Positions 8,134 through 17,085 of a stretch of 64,000 nt of DNA are shown one piece after another (position 1 is the stretch's first letter; each line of letters starts with the position of its first letter). Source of the stretch: Chitinophagaceae bacterium (GTDB lineage: Bacteria > Bacteroidota > Bacteroidia > Chitinophagales > Chitinophagaceae); the NCBI GenBank assembly GCA_947454155.1, contig CANGIT010000004.1:124001-188000 (forward strand), read 5' to 3'. The position numbers and the translations under genes were made by a program. Below the pieces are notes generated by a model, which had not been told where the DNA came from, ran no database searches, and saw only the letters and a program-made list of their open reading frames with translations.

Positions 8134-9351
8134 TTATTTTGTCGATAGGCTATTGAACCATTTTTTCCACTCCGGAACTGCTCTGCCATAAGTAATGCGG
8201 TGTGTGGCATCAGCACCTGCAGAGAATACTTCCACATTGTTGTTGCCCATGGCTTTTTGATAATCGTAAGGCAAGCGTGCCAATCCAATGGTAAGACATT
8301 CGTCTACATCTCCATAATACATGTGCACCGGCGTTTGAATCATCCATCTGTAAGGATGCATCTCACTTACGAGTTTTCCGTAGGCCGACTGTTTAAAATA
8401 CACCGGATCGAAATATTCGGGGCGAATCAATTTATGCAAATCGGCAGGGTAATCTTTGTAATCGAGAGTAGCGTCTTTCATGTACACACGTTTGGCCAGT
8501 TCGTATTGTTCTTCGGTAAAAAAACCTTTAGCCAACCCGGGTATCTGATAATATTCTTCGAAAGAGAAAGCGGTGAGGATAAACATGGTGGTCACCCAGG
8601 GCGCGTCAATCTTACGGGGATGTTGCAAAAAACCATTGGTCATCACATAGCCATCGCATTGTGCAGCTGCTGTGCCGGCTGCTTTCACTTTGATGCCGCT
8701 GGCTTCCAGTTTTTCGAGGAAGGCCATGGTGATGACGGCACCCTGCGACCATCCGCTGATAAAGAAATCAGTTACGCTGATGCCTTCTTTATTCAATATC
8801 ACTTTTGCAGCTTCATACATATCGAATGAAGCCTGTGCTTGGCTGTTGACCACGATATAAGAATCTTTTTCTTTGGAAGTCCCCATGCCAAAATAATCGG
8901 CGCCAATCACCACATATCCTTGTCCACCGAATTGTGCGATCATCAAGCGGGTTTCGAATGATTTTTCGGGGAAGGAAGGTACCCAGTCTTTTCCAAAAAC
9001 AGTACCATGCTGATAAGAAACCAGCGGCATCGCTTTGGCTCCAGTAGCCGGAATGGCAATCAGTCCGGAAGCAATGGTAGGTCGATTGTTTTGTTCGGGA
9101 ATGACGGAGGAGTATTCCACGCGATAAAGCTTCACCGCATTTTTAGGTGCAGTGTAATCTACTTTCTTTTCGATGGCTTCAGGAACTTCTATGTTCTGAA
9201 TATTGTTGAGTCTATTGATGTCGTACGTACCGATATATTGATAACGGATGGAAGGTGTTATGCTTACAAATGCAGCATTGGATTGTGCCCAAAGCTTATT
9301 GAATCCAATCAAAATGTTCAGGGATAAAATAAAATAAATGAGTTTTTTCAT
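8134..9351 (-). CDS. Secreted alpha/beta hydrolase, copy 2 of a tandem pair
   Basis: A 405-residue paralogue of the downstream gene, with the same layout: signal peptide (FILSLNILIGF, cleavage after LWAQ), oxyanion-region SYQHGTVFG, nucleophile GWSQG, Asp in YYGDVDECLT and His in ADATHRI. Differences concentrate in the signal peptide, in the segment after HGTVFG (KDWVPSFPEKS against DMGVPSTPDNS) and near the C-terminus, which could mean altered substrate fit. The 81-base spacer to copy 1 shows no clear terminator, so both may be read from one transcript that starts upstream of 9351. Confidence 0.82.
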   Translation of the reverse strand: MKKLIYFILSLNILIGFNKLWAQSNAAFVSITPSIRYQYIGTYDINRLNNIQNIEVPEAIEKKVDYTAPKNAVKLYRVEYSSVIPEQNNRPTIASGLIAIPATGAKAMPLVSYQHGTVFGKDWVPSFPEKSFETRLMIAQFGGQGYVVIGADYFGMGTSKEKDSYIVVNSQAQASFDMYEAAKVILNKEGISVTDFFISGWSQGAVITMAFLEKLEASGIKVKAAGTAAAQCDGYVMTNGFLQHPRKIDAPWVTTMFILTAFSFEEYYQIPGLAKGFFTEEQYELAKRVYMKDATLDYKDYPADLHKLIRPEYFDPVYFKQSAYGKLVSEMHPYRWMIQTPVHMYYGDVDECLTIGLARLPYDYQKAMGNNNVEVFSAGADATHRITYGRAVPEWKKWFNSLSTK

Positions 9352-9441
9352 GCTATTGTTTTAAAATATGGTGCTTTTTATTTGTAAATTCAAGAGATGT
9401 GGGTGATTGGGATATTATTTTGTTTATTCAGCTACATTATT

Positions 9442-10533
9442 TTATCGAAGTGCCAATCCTACAGCACCGGAGGGCAGGCCTGTTTTTTCCTGAACAAATG
9501 TTAGTGACCCGTTGTCGTTGATGGCAAAGCTATGAATGCTATGAGATCCGGTATTTAATACAAACATGTGTTGGGAGTTTTGGCTGAAGGTAATTTCAAT
9601 AGGATGCAATCCGGTAGTTGCGGTAAGCCCATCACTGTTGAGTAGTTGAGGGTTGCTGCGATTTGAAACATCGTAACCGGTTACACAATTGGTACCGGCG
9701 TGAAGCATATAGGCATAATGCTGGTTGGGTAAAAGTCCAACCCAACAAGCTCCATTTTGTACAGTTGAAATTGGACTCGATGCCAAGTCAATGGAGTTGT
9801 TGTCGATTTTATAAACAGAAAAGTTGTTTTGGAGAGCTTCAGAACAAAAAATATAATCATCATCACTTCTTGCGAACCCGTATGGCTTAGGACTTGCTGT
9901 TGCAAATTTTTGGATGTTGCTTATGCTTCCATTCGTATTCAAGTGAATGAGATCTATTTTTGAACTGTCTTTTTCGGTAACAATAAGCGCATTTCCATTA
10001 GCATTGAAAGAAATTTGTGCTGGGTTTACAGGCGCAATTCCCAATTCTGCTGTAGCATTGGGTAAAGGACTCAAAACCCCATTGTTGTCGTATGTAAATC
10101 CGGAAATATTTCCGTTGTTACCTTGATTTAAGACAAAGAGCCAATTCTGATAAACGGCGATGCTAACGGGTTTTACACCATTGCTGCTGATGGTGCTGAT
10201 AGCCTGAGGAATATTTCCTCTGATGTCGATTGATGTTATGGAATTAGATCCGGCATTTACTGCAAAAAGCCAATTGCCATCCTGGCTTGCCATCAAAGGA
10301 TTAGCACTTCCCAGCGTGGTACCGATACCTATTCCATGTAATGAAATAGAGGAGTCATATTCCATTGTGCCATCGAGATTTCTTTTGAATATCAACAATC
10401 TGTTGTCGGCAATTTGATTACTGAGGGTAAATAGTTGTTGACTTGCATAATCAACAGTTATATTCTTTTTTTGGTTACAAGAGAACAATAATAAAAAGCA
10501 GAATGAGATTAAAGATGTGTAAATTATTTTCAT
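9442..10533 (-). CDS. Beta-propeller lipoprotein, YncE / lactonase-like
   Basis: A 363-residue lipoprotein built of repeated propeller blades. I place the start at ATG 10533 because a lipoprotein signal follows directly (MKIIYTSLIS, lipobox LLFSC). The frame is open 35 codons further upstream, but that part looks like leader DNA. Repeating blocks such as GNWLFAVNAGSNSITSIDI, QNWLFVLNQGNNG and QHMFVLNTGSHSIHSF match the seven-bladed lactonase/YncE family. Some relatives hydrolyse 6-phosphogluconolactone, but most lipoprotein members have no known activity. The purine-rich sequence TAAAAGAAGAAAAA lies directly before the ATG. Confidence 0.78.
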   Translation of the reverse strand: MKIIYTSLISFCFLLLFSCNQKKNITVDYASQQLFTLSNQIADNRLLIFKRNLDGTMEYDSSISLHGIGIGTTLGSANPLMASQDGNWLFAVNAGSNSITSIDIRGNIPQAISTISSNGVKPVSIAVYQNWLFVLNQGNNGNISGFTYDNNGVLSPLPNATAELGIAPVNPAQISFNANGNALIVTEKDSSKIDLIHLNTNGSISNIQKFATASPKPYGFARSDDDYIFCSEALQNNFSVYKIDNNSIDLASSPISTVQNGACWVGLLPNQHYAYMLHAGTNCVTGYDVSNRSNPQLLNSDGLTATTGLHPIEITFSQNSQHMFVLNTGSHSIHSFAINDNGSLTFVQEKTGLPSGAVGLALR

Positions 10534-10835
10534 TTTTTCTTCTTTTATTTTTTTGTAAGCGACACAATCCAGTTTGTCTGTTGAGTTAATTGTTGTCAAA
10601 GAAATAAGAACAAAATTGGATGTTAATGCTTGCTGCACCCGAACTGTCAGTACTTATTTCTAATTAAGGATTGTGTTGTTGTTGCAGTAGTTTTTGCAAC
10701 TTCATACCTCTTTCTTTAATGATTACAGTCTTTATCTGCTGGAAGAAATAGTCTAATCGGCATTGCTGAAATCCATAGTTTCTTCATAGGCATTAATAAA
10801 ACAATTACGAGTTACTGGGTTTACATAATTTGTAA
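10534..10835. other. 302-base spacer without a recognised gene
   Basis: Lies between the 3' end of glyS and the propeller lipoprotein start, both on the minus strand. It must hold the lipoprotein promoter. I see no tRNA-like cloverleaf, no convincing terminator after glyS and no open frame with coding character. Confidence 0.5.
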
Positions 10836-12287
10836 TCAGCAACAGATCTTTTCCATCACCAAACGTTTCACCTCGCTCATGGGTATACGCTCTTGCGTCA
10901 TGGTATCGCGATAACGGATTGTAACGGTATTGTCTTCTTTGGTTTGATGATCGATGGTGACACAGAAAGGTGTGCCGATGGCATCCATTCTTCTGTAACG
11001 TTTGCCGATGGCATCTTTCTCTTCATAGAAGCAATGGAAATGTGGTTTGCATTCATTCATCAATTGTGAGGCAATTTCGGGCAAGCCATCTTTCTTAAGC
11101 AAAGGAAGTATAGCCAGTTTCACCGGTGCGATTTTCGCCGGAATCTTCATCACCACACGACTGTCTTCTGTACCATCTTCTTTTGTCCATTTTTCTTCCA
11201 GATAAGAAAGAGAAACGATGGTAAGGAACAGCCTGTCGAGACCAACGGAAGTTTCTACCACAAAAGGAGTGTAGTTGCCGTAGGGCTTGCCTTCCGCATT
11301 CAGGTCGTTGTCGAAGTATTGAATTTTTTTCTTGCTGTATTTGGCATGTTGACTCAAGTCGAAATCGGTACGGCTATGGATACCTTCCAATTCTTTCCAT
11401 CCAAAAGGAAATTCGAATTCGATGTCCAATGCCGCATCGGCATAGTGGGCGAGTTTCACATGATCATGGTAGCGGAGTTTTTCTGTGGGAATGCCCATGC
11501 TTTCATGCCATTTCTTACGGGTTTCTTTCCAGTAATTATACCATTCCATTTGAGTGCCGGGACGTACAAAGAATTGCATTTCCATTTGTTCAAATTCGCG
11601 CATACGGAAAATGAACTGCCGGGCCACAATCTCATTACGGAAAGCCTTACCTGTTTGTGCGATTCCGAATGGAATTTTCATTCTTCCGGTTTTTTGCACG
11701 TTGAGGAAGTTGACAAAAATACCTTGTGCGGTTTCCGGACGCAGATAGATGGTATCGGCTTCTTCGGCCACAGATCCGATTTGTGTGCTGAACATCAGAT
11801 TGAACTGTCGAACATCGGTCCAGTTGCAGGTTTTACTGATGCTACATTTTATTTTGTTGGTTTCGATCAGCGATTTCAAGCCGGCCAGGTCATCAGCAGC
11901 CAGCAATTTGTCCATTTCAGCCAACAGGGCATCGCCTGCTGCTTTATCCAATGTTTCCACATGGGCTTCAATCAGATGATCCACGCGATAGCGTTTGTTG
12001 CTGTCTTTGTTGTCAATCATCGGGTCGGAGAAATTGTCGACGTGGCCGCTGGCTTTCCATACAGTTGGGTGCATGAAGATGGCGGCGTCAATACCCACGA
12101 TATTGTCATGCAGCTGTGTCATGCTTTTCCACCATTCGTCGCGAATGTTCTTTTTCAGCTGCGCGCCCATTTGACCGTAGTCATAAACGGCACTGAGTCC
12201 GTCGTAGAGTTCTGAAGATTGAAAAATATAACCGTACTCCTTGCAATGGGAGATGATTTCCTGGAAATTGTTGGTGATGTTTGACAT
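10836..12287 (-). CDS. glyS: Glycyl-tRNA synthetase, single-chain type
   Basis: Charges tRNA-Gly with glycine in the cytoplasm. The 483-residue sequence is the eukaryote/archaea-like alpha2 type (GlyQS), not the alpha2-beta2 type of many bacteria. Class II motif 2 is seen in FRNEIVARQFIFRMREFEQME and motif 3 in VGLDRLFLTIV. The N-terminus SSELYDGLSAVYDYGQMG is typical of the family, and the C-terminal anticodon domain starts near KIAPVKLAILPL. The ATG at 12287 lies only five bases past a TAnnTTTG element, so the mRNA may be leaderless or nearly so. Confidence 0.96.
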   Translation of the reverse strand: MSNITNNFQEIISHCKEYGYIFQSSELYDGLSAVYDYGQMGAQLKKNIRDEWWKSMTQLHDNIVGIDAAIFMHPTVWKASGHVDNFSDPMIDNKDSNKRYRVDHLIEAHVETLDKAAGDALLAEMDKLLAADDLAGLKSLIETNKIKCSISKTCNWTDVRQFNLMFSTQIGSVAEEADTIYLRPETAQGIFVNFLNVQKTGRMKIPFGIAQTGKAFRNEIVARQFIFRMREFEQMEMQFFVRPGTQMEWYNYWKETRKKWHESMGIPTEKLRYHDHVKLAHYADAALDIEFEFPFGWKELEGIHSRTDFDLSQHAKYSKKKIQYFDNDLNAEGKPYGNYTPFVVETSVGLDRLFLTIVSLSYLEEKWTKEDGTEDSRVVMKIPAKIAPVKLAILPLLKKDGLPEIASQLMNECKPHFHCFYEEKDAIGKRYRRMDAIGTPFCVTIDHQTKEDNTVTIRYRDTMTQERIPMSEVKRLVMEKICC

Positions 12288-12292
12288 GTGGG

Positions 12293-12300
12293 CAAAGATA
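12293..12300 (-). promoter_or_regulatory. Candidate glyS promoter, -7 element
   Basis: The minus strand reads TATCTTTG, matching TAnnTTTG, ending five bases before the glyS ATG. No TTG -33 box is seen at the usual distance. If it is used, transcription would start at about the initiation codon. Confidence 0.45.
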
Positions 12301-12327
12301 ATTGAAAGATTGAATTTTTTTAATAGC

Positions 12328-12354
12328 CCACCGTTTAAACCATTTAAATGGTGG
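12328..12354. repeat. Palindrome upstream of the Y1 transposase gene
   Basis: A 12-base stem (CCACCGTTTAAA / TTTAAATGGTGG) with a three-base loop CCA and one G-T pair. It lies 41 bases upstream of glyS and 108 bases before the transposase start. IS200/IS605 and REP-associated Y1 transposases recognise imperfect hairpins of this kind, so it may be a left-end or REP-like hairpin. With no U tract on either side it is a poor terminator. Assignment to the transposase is inference. Confidence 0.5.
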
Positions 12355-12462
12355 AACGAAAAGTTTTTGTGAAAACCAACACCCGTTTTCCGTTATAAAA
12401 CATCTCTTTGATTGTGATTTCCACTTTACACGCTCAACCGTATCATTTTATTTTACATCATC

Positions 12463-12864
12463 ATGTCAAACGCTTTTTATAATGTCTGGCTTCATGTTGT
12501 TTTTACAACAAAAGATCGCCAACCGCTCATCACATCAGATCTTGAAGAAGTGCTTTTCCCTTTCTTATATGATGAATTCAGTGAAATAGGTTGCAAGCTT
12601 AAGATCGTTAACGGCCTTGCCGACCATATCCATTGTTTGTTCATGCTGGATGCACAAAATTCCTATTCAGCTGTCATGAAACAAATAAAGGGCGCCTCCT
12701 CTCATTTCATCAATCAACATCATGTCATACTCGAAAAATTCTCCTGGCAAAAAGGATATGCAGTATTTTCTGTAAGCAATGCTGATGTTGATACTGTTTA
12801 TGATTTCATCAAAAAACAAAAATTGAAACAAGAAAGTCTGGAAGAAGAGGGGTTGAAATTTTGA
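12463..12864 (+). CDS. IS200-like / REP-associated Y1 transposase
   Basis: A 133-residue HUH endonuclease of the Y1 transposase family, which cuts and joins single-stranded DNA at hairpins through one tyrosine. The HUH motif is HIH in GLADHIHCLFML. Family signatures MKQIKGASSHFIN and FSWQKGYAVFSVS follow, and the likely nucleophile is the tyrosine in DTVYDFIKKQ. All key residues are present, so it looks intact. No partner tnpB or second copy of the gene lies in the window, and I could not define element ends. It may be a single-copy (RAYT-like) gene rather than an active insertion sequence. Confidence 0.85.
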   Translation: MSNAFYNVWLHVVFTTKDRQPLITSDLEEVLFPFLYDEFSEIGCKLKIVNGLADHIHCLFMLDAQNSYSAVMKQIKGASSHFINQHHVILEKFSWQKGYAVFSVSNADVDTVYDFIKKQKLKQESLEEEGLKF

Positions 12865-12906
12865 CAAATTTACTAGCCTAGCAATTACATGGAGGACGAT
12901 AAAAAA

Positions 12907-12932
12907 AGCCACCGGATTTTACTCCAGTGGCT
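12907..12932. terminator. Terminator between the transposase gene and nrdJ
   Basis: A ten-base stem (AGCCACCGGA / TCCAGTGGCT, one mismatch) with a six-base loop. Seven A residues precede it on the plus strand, so the minus-strand RNA has a U tract right after the hairpin. This is a good intrinsic terminator for nrdJ; read from the other side it is followed by TGTTGTTT and may also stop the transposase transcript. Confidence 0.8.
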
Positions 12933-12963
12933 TGTTGTTTGGCAATTATTCAAACAATTTATT

Positions 12964-15900
12964 TTAGCTGCAACCTAAGCTGTTTCCGCAGTTCAGGCAT
13001 TTGTAACAAGTACCGCTTCTCACAGTGATATGTCCGCAGACATTACAGGCCGGAGCATCACCCTGCATCGATTTGTTGGCTGCATTTACAGCATCCATTG
13101 CACCTGCTGCTTTGGTTGGAGTTACGCTTTTATAGGCTTTGTTGGTATCGTTGCCCAGTACACGCACTTCGCTGAGCTCTGGTGTTCTTTCTCCGATAGT
13201 TGGCATGTTCTCGTCCCACTCTTCGTTACCCAAATTTCCCACTTCGGGTTTATCGAGCACATGAACCAGGTCGGTACGGCCGAGGTATTCATAAGCCAGT
13301 GAGCGGAACATGAAGTCGATAATGGAAGTGGTGGTTTTGATGTTCGGATGTTCTACCATACCGGCTGGTTCGAAACGGGTGAACACGAACTTCTCCACAT
13401 ACTCTTCCAAAGGCACACCATATTGCAAACCGATGGAGATGGCAATAGCGAAACAGTTGAGCATACTGCGCATAGTTGCTCCTTCTTTCGCCATATCGAT
13501 GAAGATTTCACCTAAGGTTCCATCGTTGTATTCTCCGGTACGGAGGAAAATGGCCTGGCCATTGATTTTCGCTTTTTGTGTAAAGCCGCGACGTTTGGCG
13601 GGTAAAGCTCTGCGTTCTACGATCATCGCCAGCTGACGCTTCAATGAAGTATCCGCACTGCTTTGTACGCGCTTGTTCATTTCTTCCAGCAGCTCTTCAA
13701 TGGTCAATTTACTCATGTCAACCAAAGCACTTTCCATTGTTGCAGGCGTTTCTGCTTTTTCTTCTTCGCTGTCGGCTCCTTTTTTCTTTTTGTCGGATTT
13801 GTTGCTGAGTGGCTGACTGAGTTTAGAACCATCGCGATAAAGCGCACAGGCTTTCAGACCCAGTTCCCAGCTCAATCTGTAGGAATCAGCAATTTCTTCA
13901 ATGGTAGCTTCGTTGGGCAGATTGATGGTTTTGCTGATCGCACCGCTCAGGAATGGCTGTGCGGCCGCCATCATGCGAATGTGACCATGTGCATGTATAT
14001 AACGTTGTCCGGTGGCACCGCATTTGTTGGCACAATCAAACACCGACAGATGTTCGTCTTTAAGGTGAGGGGCACCTTCAACGGTCATGGTACCACAAAC
14101 GTAGATATTGGCTTGTTCAATTTGCTCATCGGTGAAACCCAAGGCTTCGAGCAAGCTCCAGCCAAAGTCGTTGTATTGGTTAGGGGTGAAGCCCAGTCTT
14201 TGTAAACAAGCTTCTCCCAAAGTATAAACGTTGAAAACAAAACCGATTTCGAAAGCGCTGCCCATGGCTGCATTCAGCTTGTCGATTTCAGATTGATGGA
14301 ATCCTTTTGCCAACAATGATTCTTCATTGATAAAAGGAGCGCCTTTGAGTGTGGCGTGACCTTTAGCGTAGTTGACAATATCCTCGATTTGTTTTTCGGA
14401 ATATTTAAGATTGCGCAAGGCCTGTGGAACGCTTTGATTGATGATTTTGAAATATCCGCCACCACTGAGCTTCTTGAATTTCACCAGAGCGAAATCAGGC
14501 TCAACACCTGTAGTATCGCAATCCATTACCAAACCAATGGTTCCGGTAGGAGCAATTACAGTAGTTTGTGCGTTTCTGTAACCATATTTTTCACCCAATT
14601 GCACTGCGTCATCCCATGCTTTTGTAGCGGCTTTCATCAGATAGTCGGGGCAATATTTTGCGTTGATGCCATGAGGTTTGATTTCCAGTCCTTCGTAGGC
14701 ATCCATCGCATCATAAGCTGCAGCACGATGATTGTGCATGACGCGAAGCATGTGCTTTTTGTTCTCTTTGTATTTTTCGAAAGTACCCAGGAAGCTGGCC
14801 ATTTCCGCAGAGGTCTTGTAAGCAATACCTGTCATGATAGCAGTGATGGCGCCTGCGATGCCGCGTGCTTGTTCGCTGTCGTAAGCGATACCGCTCACCA
14901 TCAGCATACTACCCAGGTTGGCATAGCCAAGACCGAGTGTTCTGTAATCGTAGCTCAATTGCGCAACTTCTTTAGAAGGGAATTGCGCCATCAAAACAGA
15001 AACTTCCAGTACCACAGTCCATAAGCGGCAAGTGTATTCAAAACCGGAAACATCAAATGTGTTGTTGTCTTCGTTGAAGAAACGGCGAAGGTTCACGCTG
15101 GCCAGATTGCAGGCCGTGTTGTCGAGGAACATGTATTCGCTGCAAGGATTGGAAGCTCTGATAGGGCCACCTTCGGGGCAAGTGTGCCATTCGTTGATGG
15201 TGGTATCATATTGTGTACCCGGATCGGCGCAACGCCATGCGGCATAGTTAATCTGATCCCAAAGCTCTCTCGCTTTTACCGATTTCATGGTATGACCATC
15301 GCTTCTGGCTTTCAAGTCCCAGTTGCCGTCCTGATCCAAAGCTTTGAAGAATGAATTGGGAATTCTAACTGAGTTGTTGCTGTTTTGCCCGCTTACGGTT
15401 TTGTAGGCTTCTCCTTCATAATCACTGGGGTAACCTGCAGCAATGAGGGCTGCCACTTTATCTTCTTCCTGCACTTTCCAGTTTACAAATTCAACGATTT
15501 CGGGATGGTCGAGGTCTAGGCAAACCATTTTGGCAGCACGACGGGTAGTACCTCCGCTTTTAATGGCACCCGCAGCACGGTCACCTATTTTCAGGAAGCT
15601 CATCAAGCCGCTGGAAGAACCACCACCGCTGAGCTTTTCTCCTTCACCGCGAATACTGCTATAGTTGGTTCCCACACCACTTCCGTATTTGAAAATTCTC
15701 GCTTCCCTAACCCAAAGATCCATGATACCGCCTTCGTTAACCAGATCATCATCCACACTCAGAATGAAACAAGCATGTGGTTGAGGACGTTCGTAGGCAG
15801 AAGTCGATTTTTTAAGCTGGCCATCTTCAGCATCCACATAATAATGACCCTGTGGCTTTCCGGTGATGCCATAAACTTCATGCAAGCCGGTGTTGAACCA

Positions 15901-16311
15901 CTGCGGACTGTTGGGTACGCAGGCTTGATTAAGAATACTATATACCAACTCATCATAAAATATCTGAGCGTCATTAGAAGTAGCAAAATAATTGTTTCTT
16001 TCGCCCCATACTCTCCAGCAATGAGCCATACGGTGGGCTACCTGTTTTACAGTTGTTTCCCTGCCGGTACTACCATCCGGTTTAGGAACACCCGCTTTTC
16101 TGAAATATTTTTGGGCAAGAATATCAGTGGCAATCTGGCTCCATTGCTTGGGAACCTCTACATCGTCCATCTGGAAAACAACTTCGCCACTTGGATTTTT
16201 AATGACTGAGGTGCGGTAATCGTACTCAAACATGTCGTACGGACTTACATTGTCTTTGGTAAACTGACGCTTGAAGCTGAGCGCCTTTGTGGTTTGCTTT
16301 TTTGCTGGCAT
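12964..16311 (-). CDS. nrdJ: Adenosylcobalamin-dependent ribonucleotide reductase (class II)
   Basis: Reduces ribonucleotides to deoxyribonucleotides using a thiyl radical made from adenosylcobalamin; oxygen is neither needed nor harmful. The 1115-residue chain has the N-terminal cysteine in PHACFILSV (Cys181), the radical-loop signature NPCSE (388-392), the glycine-rich stretch GSGVGTNYSSI, a C-terminal TSCPD-type domain (about 930-1030) and a final zinc-ribbon-like CNVCGH...CLNCG. It is the long vitamin B12-dependent form common in Bacteroidota. No cobalamin riboswitch is apparent in the 282 bases upstream. The terminator at 12907-12932 ends its transcript. No class I or III reductase occurs in the window. 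Confidence 0.96.
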   Translation of the reverse strand: MPAKKQTTKALSFKRQFTKDNVSPYDMFEYDYRTSVIKNPSGEVVFQMDDVEVPKQWSQIATDILAQKYFRKAGVPKPDGSTGRETTVKQVAHRMAHCWRVWGERNNYFATSNDAQIFYDELVYSILNQACVPNSPQWFNTGLHEVYGITGKPQGHYYVDAEDGQLKKSTSAYERPQPHACFILSVDDDLVNEGGIMDLWVREARIFKYGSGVGTNYSSIRGEGEKLSGGGSSSGLMSFLKIGDRAAGAIKSGGTTRRAAKMVCLDLDHPEIVEFVNWKVQEEDKVAALIAAGYPSDYEGEAYKTVSGQNSNNSVRIPNSFFKALDQDGNWDLKARSDGHTMKSVKARELWDQINYAAWRCADPGTQYDTTINEWHTCPEGGPIRASNPCSEYMFLDNTACNLASVNLRRFFNEDNNTFDVSGFEYTCRLWTVVLEVSVLMAQFPSKEVAQLSYDYRTLGLGYANLGSMLMVSGIAYDSEQARGIAGAITAIMTGIAYKTSAEMASFLGTFEKYKENKKHMLRVMHNHRAAAYDAMDAYEGLEIKPHGINAKYCPDYLMKAATKAWDDAVQLGEKYGYRNAQTTVIAPTGTIGLVMDCDTTGVEPDFALVKFKKLSGGGYFKIINQSVPQALRNLKYSEKQIEDIVNYAKGHATLKGAPFINEESLLAKGFHQSEIDKLNAAMGSAFEIGFVFNVYTLGEACLQRLGFTPNQYNDFGWSLLEALGFTDEQIEQANIYVCGTMTVEGAPHLKDEHLSVFDCANKCGATGQRYIHAHGHIRMMAAAQPFLSGAISKTINLPNEATIEEIADSYRLSWELGLKACALYRDGSKLSQPLSNKSDKKKKGADSEEEKAETPATMESALVDMSKLTIEELLEEMNKRVQSSADTSLKRQLAMIVERRALPAKRRGFTQKAKINGQAIFLRTGEYNDGTLGEIFIDMAKEGATMRSMLNCFAIAISIGLQYGVPLEEYVEKFVFTRFEPAGMVEHPNIKTTTSIIDFMFRSLAYEYLGRTDLVHVLDKPEVGNLGNEEWDENMPTIGERTPELSEVRVLGNDTNKAYKSVTPTKAAGAMDAVNAANKSMQGDAPACNVCGHITVRSGTCYKCLNCGNSLGCS

Positions 16312-16593
16312 AAAATATCTCTTTTGGTAGTTAGTAAGTTAATCCCTTTTTTCTTTTGCGGTCAACGAAAATATTTGATGTGTATCATCCGATTTGATGG
16401 GAAATATTAACAGAATGTGGAAAATATTTGGGGGGAATTCCACAGTCCACACTTGCAGTGAATTTGGGAGGTTTTGCACTTTTTGTGGAAAGAAATAAAT
16501 TTTTTCAGCCGGAAATTTGTTGTAAAAATGATAAAAATCCCATAGCCGGATTTAAGCCTTATTTTTATCAGCCCTTAAAAAAATGAAAATTGT
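16312..16593. other. 282-base divergent promoter region, nrdJ/dtd
   Basis: AT-rich spacer between two divergent genes. On the nrdJ side there is TATTTTCG, one base off TAnnTTTG. I looked for a B12-box-like conserved stretch and for paired NrdR boxes and found neither convincingly. Confidence 0.35.
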
Positions 16594-17046
16594 ATGAGAG
16601 CATTGATACAAAGAGTGACATCGGCCAGCGTTACAATCGAAGGCATGTTGAAATCGTCTATTGATAACGGTTTGCTTGTACTAGTCGGCATCGAAGAAGA
16701 CGATAATGAAGAAGATTTGACCTGGCTTTCTTCTAAAATCGTCCATCTGCGCATATTTGACGACGAAAATAAAATTCCTAACCTTTCTGTGAAAGAAACC
16801 GGCGGAGACATTTTATTGGTCAGTCAGTTTACCTTGCATGCCCTTACAAAAAAGGGTAACCGTCCCAGTTATATCCGTGCAGCCAAACCCGAATTCGCCA
16901 TGCCTATGTATGAAAAAATGATCGCCCAACTAGAAAAAGATCTCGGCAAGCCGGTCCAAACCGGAACTTTTGGCGCCGACATGAAAGTGGCGCTGCTGAA
17001 CGATGGCCCAGTCACCATATGGATGGATTCTAAAAGGAGAGAGTGA
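16594..17046 (+). CDS. dtd: D-aminoacyl-tRNA deacylase
   Basis: Removes D-amino acids (and glycine from tRNA-Ala) mischarged onto tRNA, protecting translation. At 150 residues it has the usual length. The N-terminus MRALIQRVTSASV, the SQFTL active-site motif (in LLVSQFTLHAL) and the cross-subunit Gly-cisPro motif in NDGPVTIWMDS are all present. It is transcribed away from nrdJ. The first heptanucleotide array begins 39 bases after its stop codon. Confidence 0.95.
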   Translation: MRALIQRVTSASVTIEGMLKSSIDNGLLVLVGIEEDDNEEDLTWLSSKIVHLRIFDDENKIPNLSVKETGGDILLVSQFTLHALTKKGNRPSYIRAAKPEFAMPMYEKMIAQLEKDLGKPVQTGTFGADMKVALLNDGPVTIWMDSKRRE

Positions 17047-17085
17047 GAAAATGCAGCATGTAAAAGGAGTACACTGAACAAAAAG

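Noticed and set aside
11319..12215. 298-codon plus-strand open frame
   Set aside because: Antisense to glyS, which has full class II motifs; no family features in this frame.
12463..12932. A complete IS200 element with defined ends
   Set aside because: The upstream palindrome and the downstream hairpin are unlike each other; the downstream one fits a terminator for nrdJ. No target-site features could be fixed.
14356..15024. Long plus-strand open frames inside nrdJ (also 13663-14205)
   Set aside because: Antisense to the conserved reductase core; composition is Phe/Cys/His-rich as expected for a shadow frame.
16312..16593. Cobalamin riboswitch before nrdJ
   Set aside because: Looked for because the enzyme needs B12. 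I could not find a B12-box-like stretch or the multi-stem layout. A covariance-model scan would settle it.
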